64,000 nucleotides of DNA from Rodentibacter genomosp. 2. Its GTDB lineage: Bacteria > Pseudomonadota > Gammaproteobacteria > Enterobacterales > Pasteurellaceae. The DNA is taken from the NCBI GenBank assembly GCA_001999425.1, contig MLHP01000024.1, positions 62,001 to 126,000 on the forward strand, given 5' to 3'. Of the stretch, positions 12,728-22,368 are shown piece after piece (position 1 is the first letter of the stretch; the number at the start of each line of letters is the position of its first letter). The notes below the pieces were generated by a model, which saw only the letters and a list, made by a program, of their open reading frames with translations, ran no database searches and was not told the DNA's origin. The position numbers and the translations under genes are program-made.

Positions 12728-12754
12728 GAACCTTGTTTAAAATTGATACTCTAA
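12728..12754 (+). promoter_or_regulatory. Sigma-E-type promoter of surA
   Basis: GAACCT (12728-12733), a 16-bp spacer and TCTAA (12750-12754) match the sigma-E pattern GAACTT-N16-TCTRA with one mismatch in the -35. It lies 35 bp upstream of surA, a periplasmic chaperone gene known to be sigma-E controlled in E. coli, and rpoE is present in this window. Confidence 0.6.
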
Positions 12755-12788
12755 CCAGCGTTATTGGCTTGTTTTAAAGAAAATAAAT

Positions 12789-13721
12789 ATGAAAAAATCA
12801 GTATTAAAATCTCTTTTTATTGTCATGTTAGGTGCATTTTCATTTTCCTCTGTTTATGCAGAAGAGCGGGTTGTTGCAACAGTAGATGGTGTTCCTATTC
12901 TAGAAAGTCAGGTGCGTGCAACAATGGGGAAAAAAGGTAATTACCAAGCGGCATTAGATAAAGTCATAGATGATATTTTGGTTCAAAAAGCTATTCAAGA
13001 ATCCAGTGTAAAAGTAAACCCTCGTGAAATTGATCGCATTGTAGATGATATTGCTGAACGAAATGGTTTAACTTATGGTCAATTTTTAGATGCACTGGAT
13101 TACCAAGGTATTTCTCTTAAAGCCTTTCGTCAGCAAATTGTGAATCAAATGATGATGTCTGGCGTGCGTGATCATGCAATTAGTAACAGTGTTCAGGTAA
13201 CCCGTGAAGAAGTGAATGAATTGGGTAAAAAAATGTTAAAAGATGCAAGAGCTAGTGGTACTGAGCACAAAGTAACAGGTAAAGAATATGAAGTTCGCCA
13301 TATTCTTTTAAAACTTAATCCAATGTTGAATGATGCACAGGCAAAAGCGGAACTTCAAAAAATTCGTGGGGATATTATTTCCGGCAAAACAACTTTTGCC
13401 GATGCAGCATTAAAATATTCTAAAGATTATTTGTCCGGAGCTAATGGTGGAAGTTTAGGTTATGCGTTCCCTGAAACCTATGTAGGGCCTTTTGCTAAAG
13501 CTGTACAAACAACTAAACAAGGTAGCATTTCTGCACCTTTTAAATCCGAATTTGGTTGGCATATTTTAGAAGTTACCGGTACACGTGATGGTGATAAAAC
13601 CGAAGAGGCATATCGTCAAAAAGCTTACGAACAAATTGTAAACAACCAGCTAAAAGATGCGACGAAAGATTGGGTAAAAGCCCTGCGTAAAACTGCCGAT
13701 ATTCAATATTTTAATCAATAA
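12789..13721 (+). CDS. surA: Periplasmic chaperone / peptidyl-prolyl isomerase SurA (single parvulin domain)
   Basis: The 310-residue protein begins with a signal peptide (residues 1-24, cleavage after VYA). Residues about 30-160 form the SurA N-domain (VATVDGVPILESQV at its start) and residues about 165-265 one parvulin domain with VRHILLK, GGSLGYAFPETYVGPF and SEFGWHILEV. It escorts outer-membrane proteins through the periplasm to the BAM complex. E. coli SurA has two parvulin domains and 428 residues; here one is absent, not truncated, as the C-terminal helix is present. The gene is not next to lptD as in E. coli. Confidence 0.9.
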   Translation: MKKSVLKSLFIVMLGAFSFSSVYAEERVVATVDGVPILESQVRATMGKKGNYQAALDKVIDDILVQKAIQESSVKVNPREIDRIVDDIAERNGLTYGQFLDALDYQGISLKAFRQQIVNQMMMSGVRDHAISNSVQVTREEVNELGKKMLKDARASGTEHKVTGKEYEVRHILLKLNPMLNDAQAKAELQKIRGDIISGKTTFADAALKYSKDYLSGANGGSLGYAFPETYVGPFAKAVQTTKQGSISAPFKSEFGWHILEVTGTRDGDKTEEAYRQKAYEQIVNNQLKDATKDWVKALRKTADIQYFNQ

Positions 13722-13739
13722 ATTTGCATTTTATATGAG

Positions 13740-13759
13740 AGGGGCGTTTTGCCCCTTTT
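13740..13759 (+). terminator. Intrinsic terminator after surA
   Basis: AGGGGC (13740-13745) pairs with GCCCCT (13751-13756) around GTTTT, followed by a short T run. It lies between surA and mltG, so mltG likely has its own promoter or depends on read-through. Confidence 0.75.
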
Positions 13760-13787
13760 ATTGTTTTTACTCCATTGTTTTGATTCT

Positions 13788-14834
13788 ATGAAAAAATTTT
13801 TTACTAGCTTATTTATTCTTCTTTTGATTATTATTGTCGGTGGTTTTTGGAGTTATCAGAAATTAAACGATTTTCAACAACAAGCAGTAAATGTGCGAGC
13901 TGATCAACTTTTAATTGTTGAACGTGGTACAACCGGGAAAAAATTAGCTACGCTTTTTGAGCAGGAAAAATTAGTAGAGAATGCGGTTTTTCTTCCTTAC
14001 TTATTGAAATTAAAGCCCGAACTAAACAAAATCAAAGCCGGAACTTATTCTTTAAGTGGTATCAAAACCATACAAGATTTGTTAATTCTGCTGAATTCTG
14101 GAAAAGAGGCTCAATTTAGCGTGCAATTCATCGAAGGAAAAACGTTTAAAGAATGGCGAAAAAACCTCGAAAAAGCACCGCACTTAAAGCAAACTTTAAA
14201 GGATAAAAGCAACCAAGAAATTTTTGATTTACTTAAAATTTCGAATTTTGTAAAAAACATTCACGAATATAAAAATCTTGATGGTTGGTTATATCCCGAT
14301 ACCTACAGTTACACGCCAAACTCAACGGATTTTGAATTGCTTCAACGTTCGGCAGAACGTTTAAAAAAAGCCTTAGATAAAGCTTGGAATGAACGTGATG
14401 AAAATCTTCCGTTAGCAAATCCTCACGAGATGTTAGTATTAGCTTCTATCGTAGAAAAAGAGACTGGTATTGCGGAAGAACGTGCTAAAGTAGCTTCCGT
14501 ATTTATTAATCGACTCAATGCAAAAATGAAATTACAAACGGATCCCACCGTAATTTACGGTATGGGTGAAAATTATCAGGGAAATATCCGTAAAAAGGAT
14601 TTAGAAACCCCCACAGTATATAATACTTATATGATTGACGGATTACCTCCTACCCCAATTGCAATGGTGAGCGAAAGTGCTTTGCAAGCAGTCGCACACC
14701 CTGAAAAAACCGATTTTTACTATTTCGTCGCAGATGGAAGCGGTGGTCATAAATTCAGTCGTAATTTAAATGAGCATAATAAAGCGGTTCAACAATATTT
14801 ACGTTGGTATCGTAGCCAGAAAAATGGAAAATAA
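13788..14834 (+). CDS. mltG: Endolytic murein transglycosylase MltG (YceG)
   Basis: A 348-residue inner-membrane protein with one N-terminal membrane helix (about residues 5-23) and a periplasmic YceG domain. It cleaves nascent glycan strands and so sets their length. The catalytic glutamate is in [21 protein letters not shown], followed by the conserved [11 protein letters not shown] start at ATG 13788 (MKKFFTSLF); the longer TTG-initiated frame overlaps the surA terminator. It is followed one base later by tmk. Confidence 0.95.
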   Translation: MKKFFTSLFILLLIIIVGGFWSYQKLNDFQQQAVNVRADQLLIVERGTTGKKLATLFEQEKLVENAVFLPYLLKLKPELNKIKAGTYSLSGIKTIQDLLILLNSGKEAQFSVQFIEGKTFKEWRKNLEKAPHLKQTLKDKSNQEIFDLLKISNFVKNIHEYKNLDGWLYPDTYSYTPNSTDFELLQRSAERLKKALDKAWNERDENLPLANPHEMLVLASIVEKETGIAEERAKVASVFINRLNAKMKLQTDPTVIYGMGENYQGNIRKKDLETPTVYNTYMIDGLPPTPIAMVSESALQAVAHPEKTDFYYFVADGSGGHKFSRNLNEHNKAVQQYLRWYRSQKNGK

Positions 14835-14835
14835 T

Positions 14836-15468
14836 ATGAGTGGAAAATTTATCGTTATTGAAGGCTTGGAAGGTGCAGGAAAAAGCACTGCACATCAGTC
14901 AGTAGTAAAGATATTGAATGAATTAGGCATTCATAATGTCGTATTTACCCGTGAACCGGGTGGTACGCCTCTGGCTGAAAAATTACGCCAACTTATCAAA
15001 CATGAAACGGAAGAACCGGTTACAGACAAAGCCGAATTACTCATGCTTTATGCTGCTCGGGTTCAATTAGTGGAAAATGTGATTAAACCGGCACTTACTG
15101 AAGGAAAATGGGTAGTGGGGGATCGCCATGATATGTCGTCACAGGCTTATCAGGGTGGTGGTCGTCAGTTAGATCCTCATTTTATGAAAATCTTAAAAGA
15201 TACGGTGTTAGGTAATTTTGAACCGGATCTTACTATTTATCTAGATATTGATCCCGCATTGGGTTTGGCACGAGCCCGTGGACGTGGAGAATTGGATCGC
15301 ATTGAACAAATGAATCTTGATTTTTTCCATCGCACCCGTACCCGCTATTTGGAATTGGTGAAAGATAACCCGAAAGCAGTTATCATCAATGCGGCGCAAG
15401 ATATTGAGCAAGTACAGGCCGATATTACAAATGCGGTAAAAAATTGGTGGAAACATAGCAAAAAATGA
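14836..15468 (+). CDS. tmk: Thymidylate kinase
   Basis: A 210-residue P-loop kinase that phosphorylates dTMP to dTDP. The Walker A loop [10 protein letters not shown] is at residues 9-18, [12 protein letters not shown] near residue 40, and the [15 protein letters not shown] segment near residue 95. I start at ATG 14836, one base after the mltG stop, giving the standard [11 protein letters not shown]-terminus. The stop codon overlaps the start of holB by four bases (ATGA), so the two are translationally coupled. Confidence 0.97.
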   Translation: MSGKFIVIEGLEGAGKSTAHQSVVKILNELGIHNVVFTREPGGTPLAEKLRQLIKHETEEPVTDKAELLMLYAARVQLVENVIKPALTEGKWVVGDRHDMSSQAYQGGGRQLDPHFMKILKDTVLGNFEPDLTIYLDIDPALGLARARGRGELDRIEQMNLDFFHRTRTRYLELVKDNPKAVIINAAQDIEQVQADITNAVKNWWKHSKK

Positions 15469-16448
15469 CCGCACTTTATCCTTGGCTTACGCCTACCTAT
15501 ATGAAAATAGCCCAAACTTTTTCCGAAGGTTTAGGGCATCATGCAATACTTATTAAAGCAGAGCTAGGATTGGGTGTAGAACATCTCTTTGATGCGCTTT
15601 CCCGTCGCATTATGTGTATTGATCCGAAAGATAATGAACCTTGCGGGCAATGCCATGCCTGTCATTTAATGCAAGCGAACAGCCATCCGGATTATCACCA
15701 ACTGTATTCTGTCGATGGAAAGGATATCGGTGTTGATCAAGTGCGTGAAATTAACGAAATTGTCGCCCAGCATGCCCAACAGAATGGCAATAAAATCGTC
15801 TATGTGCAAGGGGCTGAACTCTTAACGGAAGCTGCCGCTAATGCTTTGCTTAAAACATTGGAAGAACCCCGTCCGAATACCTATTTTTTGTTATTGGTAG
15901 ATAGTTCTGCAAGTTTGTTAGCAACAATTTACAGTCGTTGCCAAGTATGGAATCTACCCACACCGAATGAACAAATAGCGAAGGATTGGCTACAAAATCA
16001 AATAGTAGCAGAAACACATGAAATATTGACCGCACTTGCCATGGATTTAGGCCGTCCTCTGCTTGCATTGGAAACCTTACAGCAGGGTTTAATTGAACAA
16101 CGAAAAAATTTTCTTCGTCAGTTCTGGCTTTTTTACCGCCGTCGTTCCCCTTTGGAGATTCTTCCATTATTTGATAAGGAACGCTATATTCAACAATTAG
16201 ATTGGATTTTAGCTTTTCTTTCCGACTGCTTAAAACATAAACTTGAAATAGGCGGTCATCGTCAGGCGATGGATTTAGCCAAAGGAATTGAACAATTTAG
16301 TGATGAACAACCTGTTTTAAGTTTATTGCAATCAATCCGAATTATGCAAAAAGTGCGGTCAGATTTACTTTCGATTAACGGCGTGAACGTAGAATTAATG
16401 TTGTTAGACGGATTGACTAAACTTATCACGAATGTTTTTGAAACGTGA
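15465..16448 (+). CDS. holB: DNA polymerase III delta' subunit
   Basis: A 327-residue AAA+ clamp-loader subunit. As in other delta' proteins the P-loop is degenerate ([11 protein letters not shown] near residue 28). The zinc module [20 protein letters not shown] lies near residues 50-70, and [20 protein letters not shown] is the conserved sensor/SRC region (SRCQVW near residue 157). It starts inside the tmk stop codon. An uptake sequence inside the gene near 16351 runs with the frame. Confidence 0.96.
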   Translation: MTALYPWLTPTYMKIAQTFSEGLGHHAILIKAELGLGVEHLFDALSRRIMCIDPKDNEPCGQCHACHLMQANSHPDYHQLYSVDGKDIGVDQVREINEIVAQHAQQNGNKIVYVQGAELLTEAAANALLKTLEEPRPNTYFLLLVDSSASLLATIYSRCQVWNLPTPNEQIAKDWLQNQIVAETHEILTALAMDLGRPLLALETLQQGLIEQRKNFLRQFWLFYRRRSPLEILPLFDKERYIQQLDWILAFLSDCLKHKLEIGGHRQAMDLAKGIEQFSDEQPVLSLLQSIRIMQKVRSDLLSINGVNVELMLLDGLTKLITNVFET

Positions 16449-16497
16449 TAGAGGGTGTATTTCCCACTGAAAATAAAAAATAAAGGAAAAATAATTT

Positions 16498-17280
16498 ATG
16501 TTTATCGTTGATTCCCACTGCCATTTAGATGCACTGGATTATGAGAACCTACACAAAAACATTGCCGATGTAGTGGAAAAAGCACAAAAATGTGATGTGA
16601 AACATATGCTTGCCATCGGGGTAACGTTAGGTCGATTTGAAAAGGCTTATGACTTATTAAAGCCGTTTGAAAATATTTCACTGGCATGTGGCGTGCATCC
16701 GTTAGATTTTGAAGAAGAACCCTACGATGCCGAACGTTTATTTCGTTTGGCACAAGATAAAAAAGTCATTGCCATTGGTGAAATCGGACTGGATTATTAT
16801 TACAGCGCAGATAACAAAATGGCACAGCAAGGTATTTTTGCCAGCCAAATTGATATCGCAAACCAACTTAATAAGCCGGTGATTATTCATACCCGTTCAG
16901 CCGGTGATGACACAATTTCTATGCTACGTAAACATCATGCAGAAAAGTGCGGTGGTGTCATTCATTGTTTTACCGAAACCTTGGATTTTGCGAAAAAAGC
17001 ATTAGATTTGGGTTTTTATATTTCTTGTTCCGGTATTGTTACTTTTAAAAATGCGGAAGCTATCCGTGAAGCAATTCGTTATGTACCGACGGATCGTTTG
17101 TTGGTGGAAACGGATTCGCCTTATCTTGCGCCCGTGCCATATCGTGGCAAAGAAAATCAGCCTGCTTATACTCGCGAAGTATGTGAGTATGTGGCTGCAT
17201 TAAAAGGGTTATTTTTAGAAGAATTTGCTCAAATTACCACACAAAATTTCGAGCGTTTGTTTAAAATTAATGTACAATAA
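16498..17280 (+). CDS. TatD-family metal-dependent deoxyribonuclease (YcfH type)
   Basis: A 260-residue TIM-barrel hydrolase. The metal ligands appear in DSHCHLD (residues 4-10), GEIGLDYYY (near 94), HTRSAGDD (near 130) and [19 protein letters not shown] (near 202). It follows tmk-holB exactly as ycfH does in E. coli, where the protein is an uncharacterised TatD paralogue; TatD-family members show 3'-5' DNase activity. The start ATG 16498 follows AAAGGAAAA. Confidence 0.92.
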   Translation: MFIVDSHCHLDALDYENLHKNIADVVEKAQKCDVKHMLAIGVTLGRFEKAYDLLKPFENISLACGVHPLDFEEEPYDAERLFRLAQDKKVIAIGEIGLDYYYSADNKMAQQGIFASQIDIANQLNKPVIIHTRSAGDDTISMLRKHHAEKCGGVIHCFTETLDFAKKALDLGFYISCSGIVTFKNAEAIREAIRYVPTDRLLVETDSPYLAPVPYRGKENQPAYTREVCEYVAALKGLFLEEFAQITTQNFERLFKINVQ

Positions 17281-17308
17281 ATACTCAATATGAAAGAGAG
17301 AAAAGATT

Positions 17309-17833
17309 ATGCGTAAATTTTTCAAATATTTTTTATTTTTAGTGGTATTTGCGTTCCACGGTTTTATGTTTTCCGTGGTGAATTATGTATTTCCTCATTA
17401 CGATGTAACCCGGGTGACAGGGGTAGAAGTAAAGCGTGTTGACAAAGACGGACCGATTACCAAATCCAATCCGGCAGATGGCCCAACGCGTGACGTGTAT
17501 TATATTAATACACAGAATGATGACGGTAAAATAATGGTTTACCGCAACGAAGATACCCGTTGGGGATTCCCTTTTTATTTTAAATTCGGTTCAGCCAATT
17601 TACAGGCTGAAGCACAAGCAATGGGGAATGAAAATAAACTGGTTCAAATCAAATATTACGGTTGGCGTTTAACCATGTTTGATGAATTTCGTAATGCGGT
17701 TTCCGTGAAAGAAATCAGTGGAGATGTTACACCAAGCCATCCTATTTTATCTTGGGTGTTTTATGCTTTCTTATTGGTGACATTATTCCTTTCTATTCAA
17801 TTTATCCGTGGCTGGTTTGACAGCGAAAATTAA
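17309..17833 (+). CDS. DUF1523 family membrane-anchored protein
   Basis: A 174-residue protein with a hydrophobic helix at each end (about residues 5-27 and 147-165) and a hydrophilic middle of about 115 residues with many aromatic residues (DDGKIMVYRNEDTRWGFPFYFKFGSANLQAEA). This is the layout and sequence style of the DUF1523 family, whose function is not known. The middle is likely periplasmic. It follows the TatD gene after 28 bp and may be cotranscribed with it; an uptake-sequence terminator ends the unit. Confidence 0.8.
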   Translation: MRKFFKYFLFLVVFAFHGFMFSVVNYVFPHYDVTRVTGVEVKRVDKDGPITKSNPADGPTRDVYYINTQNDDGKIMVYRNEDTRWGFPFYFKFGSANLQAEAQAMGNENKLVQIKYYGWRLTMFDEFRNAVSVKEISGDVTPSHPILSWVFYAFLLVTLFLSIQFIRGWFDSEN

Positions 17834-17854
17834 ATTTTCACTTCTTTTAAAGTT

Positions 17855-17884
17855 AAAGTGCGGTGGTTTTGCACCGCACTTTTT
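17855..17884. terminator. Uptake-sequence inverted pair / terminator
   Basis: AAAGTGCGGTG (17855-17865) pairs with CACCGCACTTT (17872-17882) around a 6-base loop, with a T tail. It ends the mltG-to-DUF1523 unit. Confidence 0.82.
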
Positions 17885-17926
17885 ATCAAAATGATCAAAT
17901 CGATTTACTAAGTTAGCGAGAAAATT

Positions 17927-19219
17927 ATGAGTTTATTTACAGCGATTTTAGTCATAATCGTGTTAATTATTATCAGTGCCTTTGTTTCATCCGCGGAAAT
18001 TTCCCTTGCTGGGTCTCGCCGCATTAAATTGCAAAATATGGCAAATGAAGGCAATCTTAAAGCCGAACAGGTCTTGAAACTGCAAGAACAGCCGGGGCGT
18101 TTTATTACCGTAGTGCAAATTGGCTTAAATATGGTTGCGGTATTAGGCGGGATGATTGGTGAGGCGAACCTTAGTATTCATCTACAACATTTTTTAAGCA
18201 GACATATTCAGGATACTTGGGTTGAACCCGTTTCATCTTGGATAGCCTTTTTACTTGTCACCTGCTCTTTCATTCTGTTGGCGGATTTAATGCCAAAACG
18301 CCTTGCCTTGATTAACCCGGAAGCGGTTGCATTGCGTACGGTTAGTGTTATGCAGGTGTTTATTTTCTTATTAAAACCTATCGTATGGGTGTTTGATGGG
18401 ATGTCAAATTTACTTTTCAAACTTTTTGGCATTTCGACATTACGTGATGACAATATGACACCGGAAGATATAGTGGCGGTCGTTGAGGCGGGCGCGGAAG
18501 CCGGCGTACTAAAAACCCAGCAGCATTATCTGATTGAAAATATTTTTGATATGCAGGAACGCACGGTCACTTCCACTATGACGACACGTGAAAATATTGT
18601 GTATTTAGACCGCACTTTTAGCCGTCAAGAAGTGGTAGATACCCTTTCCCGCGATTCTCATTCTAAAATTGTTATTTGTGACAACAGCTTAGACAGAATT
18701 TTAGGCTATGTGGAATCCCATACTTTATTGACCATGTATTTGCAGAATGCAAACGTGTCATTGACCGATCCTAAATTATTACGCAAAGCCCTATTTATAC
18801 CGAATACCCTTTCGCTTTACGAAGTATTGGAATTATTCAAATCAACCGGTGAAGATTTTGCCGTTATCGTTAATGAATATGCATTGGTGGTGGGCATTGT
18901 AACGCTAAATGATGTGATGAGCATTGTAATGGGAGAATTGGTCTCCAATGAGGAAGAGCAAATAGTGAGTCGTGATGAAAATTCTTGGCTGATTGATGGT
19001 GCAACACCGCTTGAAGATGTGATGCGGGTATTGGATATAGAATCTTTCCCTGCTGAAGAAAATTATGAAACAATCAGTGGTTTTATGATGTATATGTTAC
19101 GCAAAATCCCGAAAAAAACTGATTTTGTCATTTATGACAAATATAAGTTTGAAGTGATTGATACGGAAAATTTTAAAATTGACCAAATTTTAGTATCACT
19201 GGTGAAAGAAAGCGAGTAG
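17927..19219 (+). CDS. CNNM/HlyC-CorC family CBS-domain membrane protein (YtfL/PaeA type)
   Basis: A 430-residue integral membrane protein. Residues 1-180 form the DUF21/CNNM domain with four membrane segments, including SSAEISLAGSRRIKLQNMA. Residues about 195-330 carry a CBS pair (MTTRENIVYLDRTF; LVSN end), and the C-terminal 80 residues form the CorC_HlyC domain (SWLIDGATPLEDVMRVLDIESF). E. coli YtfL (PaeA) protects from cadaverine and putrescine stress; other members act on magnesium. The exact substrate here is an inference. Older databases call such proteins hemolysins, which is misleading. Confidence 0.85.
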   Translation: MSLFTAILVIIVLIIISAFVSSAEISLAGSRRIKLQNMANEGNLKAEQVLKLQEQPGRFITVVQIGLNMVAVLGGMIGEANLSIHLQHFLSRHIQDTWVEPVSSWIAFLLVTCSFILLADLMPKRLALINPEAVALRTVSVMQVFIFLLKPIVWVFDGMSNLLFKLFGISTLRDDNMTPEDIVAVVEAGAEAGVLKTQQHYLIENIFDMQERTVTSTMTTRENIVYLDRTFSRQEVVDTLSRDSHSKIVICDNSLDRILGYVESHTLLTMYLQNANVSLTDPKLLRKALFIPNTLSLYEVLELFKSTGEDFAVIVNEYALVVGIVTLNDVMSIVMGELVSNEEEQIVSRDENSWLIDGATPLEDVMRVLDIESFPAEENYETISGFMMYMLRKIPKKTDFVIYDKYKFEVIDTENFKIDQILVSLVKESE

Positions 19220-19229
19220 CCCTGCTTTC

Positions 19230-19257
19230 TTGCTTAATCCCCCGCAGTCAGTATAAT
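19230..19257 (+). promoter_or_regulatory. Sigma-70-like promoter of the lipoprotein gene
   Basis: TTGCTT (19230-19235), 16-bp spacer, perfect TATAAT (19252-19257), 40 bp upstream of the lipoprotein ATG. Confidence 0.55.
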
Positions 19258-19297
19258 GGCGGCGATTTATTTTTAAGTTGAAATAGGAATAATCATT

Positions 19298-19819
19298 ATG
19301 TTAAAAAAAATCTCTATCTTATTGTTTTCCATTAGTTTAGCAGCTTGTTCCTCAATGTCGTCCTATATTCCTTTTATGGATAGTGACAAGAAAGTGATTA
19401 ATTTAGATAAAGACAAGATTGATCAAAAATCTTATGCTGCGGCTTATGAAGCAACAGTGGAGACATATAAAGGCCGTGTAAATGAAAATTTCTATGTAGA
19501 TAATTTTGCCAGTGGCGCTAATGACTGGTATTTAGGACGTATTTTAGTGCCGATTAAACAAATTCAAGACAAACTTTACAGTGGCGGGCATGATTCCGAT
19601 ATTTACGCTTATTATAGCGGTGTGTTGCACGCCGAGGCTTTACAAAATAATTTCAATCGCTTAAGCCAAACTTGCTGGAATAAATTGGATACACCAAGTA
19701 TTACTCAGGGAATTTATGATGCAATGCGTGATTTGAAGAAAGGTAAAACGCGTGGCGAAAATGATGAATACATCGCAAAGGGCAGCGATGAACTGTTAAA
19801 AATTTGTACATCTAAATAA
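19298..19819 (+). CDS. Predicted lipoprotein, function unknown
   Basis: A 173-residue protein with a lipoprotein signal peptide: charged MLKK start, hydrophobic core and lipobox SLAAC, giving Cys17 as the acylated residue. After cleavage Ser-Ser follows, so outer-membrane sorting is likely. The mature part is helical and polar with no motif I recognise. It has its own promoter and a strong terminator, so it is a single-gene unit. I remember similar proteins in other Haemophilus next to the fructose operon but cannot name a function. Confidence 0.8.
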   Translation: MLKKISILLFSISLAACSSMSSYIPFMDSDKKVINLDKDKIDQKSYAAAYEATVETYKGRVNENFYVDNFASGANDWYLGRILVPIKQIQDKLYSGGHDSDIYAYYSGVLHAEALQNNFNRLSQTCWNKLDTPSITQGIYDAMRDLKKGKTRGENDEYIAKGSDELLKICTSK

Positions 19820-19824
19820 TAAAT

Positions 19825-19861
19825 AAACTGTTGCTAGGGTAACGCTAGCAACAGTTTTTCT
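19825..19861 (+). terminator. Intrinsic terminator before the fru operon
   Basis: AAACTGTTGCTAG (19825-19837) pairs perfectly with CTAGCAACAGTTT (19845-19857) around 7 bases, then T-rich. Only 34 bp remain before fruB, so the fru promoter must overlap this hairpin or lie within the lipoprotein gene. Confidence 0.85.
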
Positions 19862-19890
19862 TTTTCTAAATCTTAGACTAAGGAGTAAGA

Positions 19891-21420
19891 ATGTTAGAAC
19901 TTTCGGAAAGCAACATTCATTTAAATGCCATTGCAGAAACCAAGCAACAAGCCATTGAAATGGTGGCGAACGCACTGGAAAATGCTGGCAATGTGGAACA
20001 GGGCTATTTACAAGGAATGTTAGCGCGTGAGCAGCAAACTTCCACTTTTTTAGGAAACGGTATTGCGATTCCTCACGGCACATTGGAAACACGCGATATG
20101 GTGAAAAAAACCGGCGTGCAAGTTTTTCAATTTCCTCAAGGGATAGAATGGGGGGAAGGCAATATTGCCTATGTAGTGATTGGTATTGCCGCACGTTCTG
20201 ATGAACATTTGGCGTTATTACGTCAATTAACCCACGTGCTTGGCGATGAAGAGGTTGCAGCAAAATTAGCCACACTAACGGATATCGCGCAATTCCGTGC
20301 CGTTTTAATGGGCGAAACAAGCGAGAATTTTACCATTCCTGAAGAAAATATTCGCTTAGATATTGAGACGCAAAGTTTACTCACTTTGGTGGCAATGAAT
20401 GCCGGTCAATTACAAGCGCAAAGTGCGGTAGAAAATAGCTTTGTTTCTGAAGTGATTGGCAATGCCGCTTTACCTTTAGGCAAAGGCTTATGGGTCACCG
20501 ATGCGGTTTCCGGCAATGTGAAAAATGCCTTAGCATTTAGCCGGGCAAAAACGATTTTTAACCATAATGGAAAACCGGTGAAAGGCGTTATTACCATTTC
20601 TGCCGTTAATGATGCAATTAATCCGGTATTAACCCGTTTGTTAGAGGAAAATGTACAAACCGCTTTATTAGAGGGAAATTCTTCCGGTATTTTGACCGCA
20701 CTTTTAGGCGGAAATGCAGCGCTTTCTACTTCAACGCAAGCACAAAATACAGAGGTTGCTAATGCGGTGGTAGGAGTATTTACTATTCGCAATGAACATG
20801 GTTTACATGCTCGTCCAAGTGCCGTATTAGTTAATGAAGTGAAAAAATTTGCGGCAAAAATCACCGTACAAAATATTACTCGCGGTAGCGAACCGGTGAG
20901 CGCAAAAAGTCTAATGAAAATTGTCGCTCTTGGTGTGACACAAGGTCATCGCTTGCGTTTTGTGGCGGAAGGGGACGATGCCAAACAGGCGATCGAATCG
21001 CTTGGTAAAGTGATTGCCGAAGGATTAGGTGAAAATGTTTCAGCAGTACCGCCGACAGAACCGGATGTTATTGAGATTGTCGGCGAACAAACCGCTACAC
21101 CGACTGTAGCAGAAGATAAAGATTTACCTTCCGATGCCATTGAAGCAGTATTTGTTATCCATAATGAACATGGTTTACATGCCCGCCCAAGCGCCGTATT
21201 AGTCAATGAAGTGAAAAAATACAACGCCTCTGTTGCCGTGCAGAATCTGGATCGCAATTCCCAACTGGTTAGCGCAAAAAGTTTAATGAAAATTGTAGCA
21301 TTGGGCGTAGTGAAAGGTTCCCGTTTACGCTTTGTGGCAACCGGCGAACAGGCAAAAGAAGCCATCGAGGGCATTCGCCTTGCCATTGAATCCGGTCTTG
21401 GTGAAGGAAAAGGGGAATAA
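19891..21420 (+). CDS. fruB: Fructose PTS diphosphoryl transfer protein, IIA-M-HPr-HPr
   Basis: A 509-residue cytosolic phosphocarrier. Residues 1-145 are a fructose-type IIA domain with the phosphorylated histidine His62 in GIAIPHGT. Residues about 150-285 form the middle domain. Two HPr-like domains follow, residues about 291-380 and 415-505, each with GLHARPSAVLVNEVKK; their active histidines are His306 and His430. E. coli FruB has a single HPr domain. The two copies are very alike, so they arose by tandem duplication; I recall the same arrangement in H. influenzae. First gene of fruBKA, 2 bp before fruK. Confidence 0.95.
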   Translation: MLELSESNIHLNAIAETKQQAIEMVANALENAGNVEQGYLQGMLAREQQTSTFLGNGIAIPHGTLETRDMVKKTGVQVFQFPQGIEWGEGNIAYVVIGIAARSDEHLALLRQLTHVLGDEEVAAKLATLTDIAQFRAVLMGETSENFTIPEENIRLDIETQSLLTLVAMNAGQLQAQSAVENSFVSEVIGNAALPLGKGLWVTDAVSGNVKNALAFSRAKTIFNHNGKPVKGVITISAVNDAINPVLTRLLEENVQTALLEGNSSGILTALLGGNAALSTSTQAQNTEVANAVVGVFTIRNEHGLHARPSAVLVNEVKKFAAKITVQNITRGSEPVSAKSLMKIVALGVTQGHRLRFVAEGDDAKQAIESLGKVIAEGLGENVSAVPPTEPDVIEIVGEQTATPTVAEDKDLPSDAIEAVFVIHNEHGLHARPSAVLVNEVKKYNASVAVQNLDRNSQLVSAKSLMKIVALGVVKGSRLRFVATGEQAKEAIEGIRLAIESGLGEGKGE

Positions 21421-21422
21421 CG

Positions 21423-22364
21423 ATGGCAAAAGTTGCAACCATTACCTTAAATACCGCCTATGATTTAGTCGGTCGTTTGCCACGCATTGAATTGGGTGAA
21501 GTCAATACCGTGGAAACACTAGGGCTTTTTCCTGCCGGTAAAGGCATTAATGTGGCAAATGTATTGAATGATTTAGGGGTAGACGTTGCCGTTGGCGGAT
21601 TTTTAGGGGAAGACAACGTCGGTGATTTTGAACAAATGTTCAAAAAGAAAAACTTGGAAGATAAATTTCACCGTGTTACCGGTAAAACCCGTATTAATGT
21701 AAAAATTACGGAAACCGAAGCCGATGTCACGGATTTAAATTTTCTTGGTTATGAAATCAACCCGCAATCTTGGCAGCAATTTGCCGCAGATACGTTGGCT
21801 TATTGCCTTGATTATGACATCGTGGCGGTATGCGGTAGTTTGCCGAGAGGGGTTACGCCGGAATTATTTGCTGATTGGTTAAACCAACTCCATCAATCCG
21901 GTGTAAAAGTGGTATTGGATAGTAGCAATGCGGCATTGACTGCCGGCTTAAAAGCCCATCCTTGGTTGGTAAAACCGAATCATCGTGAATTAGAGGCTTG
22001 GATTGGTCATTCGCTTAATACTGAGGAAGAAATTATTCATGCCGCGCAGCAATTAAGCAATCAAGGTATTGAAAATGTCATCATTTCTATGGGTGCGGAA
22101 GGCTCATTATGGATCAATCATGAAAGCATTATAAAAGCCCAACCGCCAAAATGTGAAAATGTGGTAAGCACCGTAGGCGCAGGGGATTCAATGGTCGCTG
22201 GCTTAATTTACGGCTTTGCGCAAGGATTCTCTAAGGCAGAAACCCTGGCATTTGCCAGTGCGGTTTCTGCCTTTGCGGTCTCACAAAGTAATGTGGGCGT
22301 AAGTGATCCTGCCTTACTGGAGCCGATTTTAAACCAAGTAAAAATTACTGTGATTGAAGGATAA
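21423..22364 (+). CDS. fruK: 1-phosphofructokinase
   Basis: A 313-residue PfkB-family sugar kinase that turns fructose 1-phosphate into fructose 1,6-bisphosphate. The N-terminal signature FPAGKGINVANVLNDLG (near residues 36-52) and the C-terminal VSTVGAGDSMVAGLIYG with the catalytic Asp (near residue 252) are clear. It starts 2 bp after fruB and ends 4 bp before fruA, in a tight operon. Confidence 0.97.
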   Translation: MAKVATITLNTAYDLVGRLPRIELGEVNTVETLGLFPAGKGINVANVLNDLGVDVAVGGFLGEDNVGDFEQMFKKKNLEDKFHRVTGKTRINVKITETEADVTDLNFLGYEINPQSWQQFAADTLAYCLDYDIVAVCGSLPRGVTPELFADWLNQLHQSGVKVVLDSSNAALTAGLKAHPWLVKPNHRELEAWIGHSLNTEEEIIHAAQQLSNQGIENVIISMGAEGSLWINHESIIKAQPPKCENVVSTVGAGDSMVAGLIYGFAQGFSKAETLAFASAVSAFAVSQSNVGVSDPALLEPILNQVKITVIEG

Positions 22365-22368
22365 TAGA

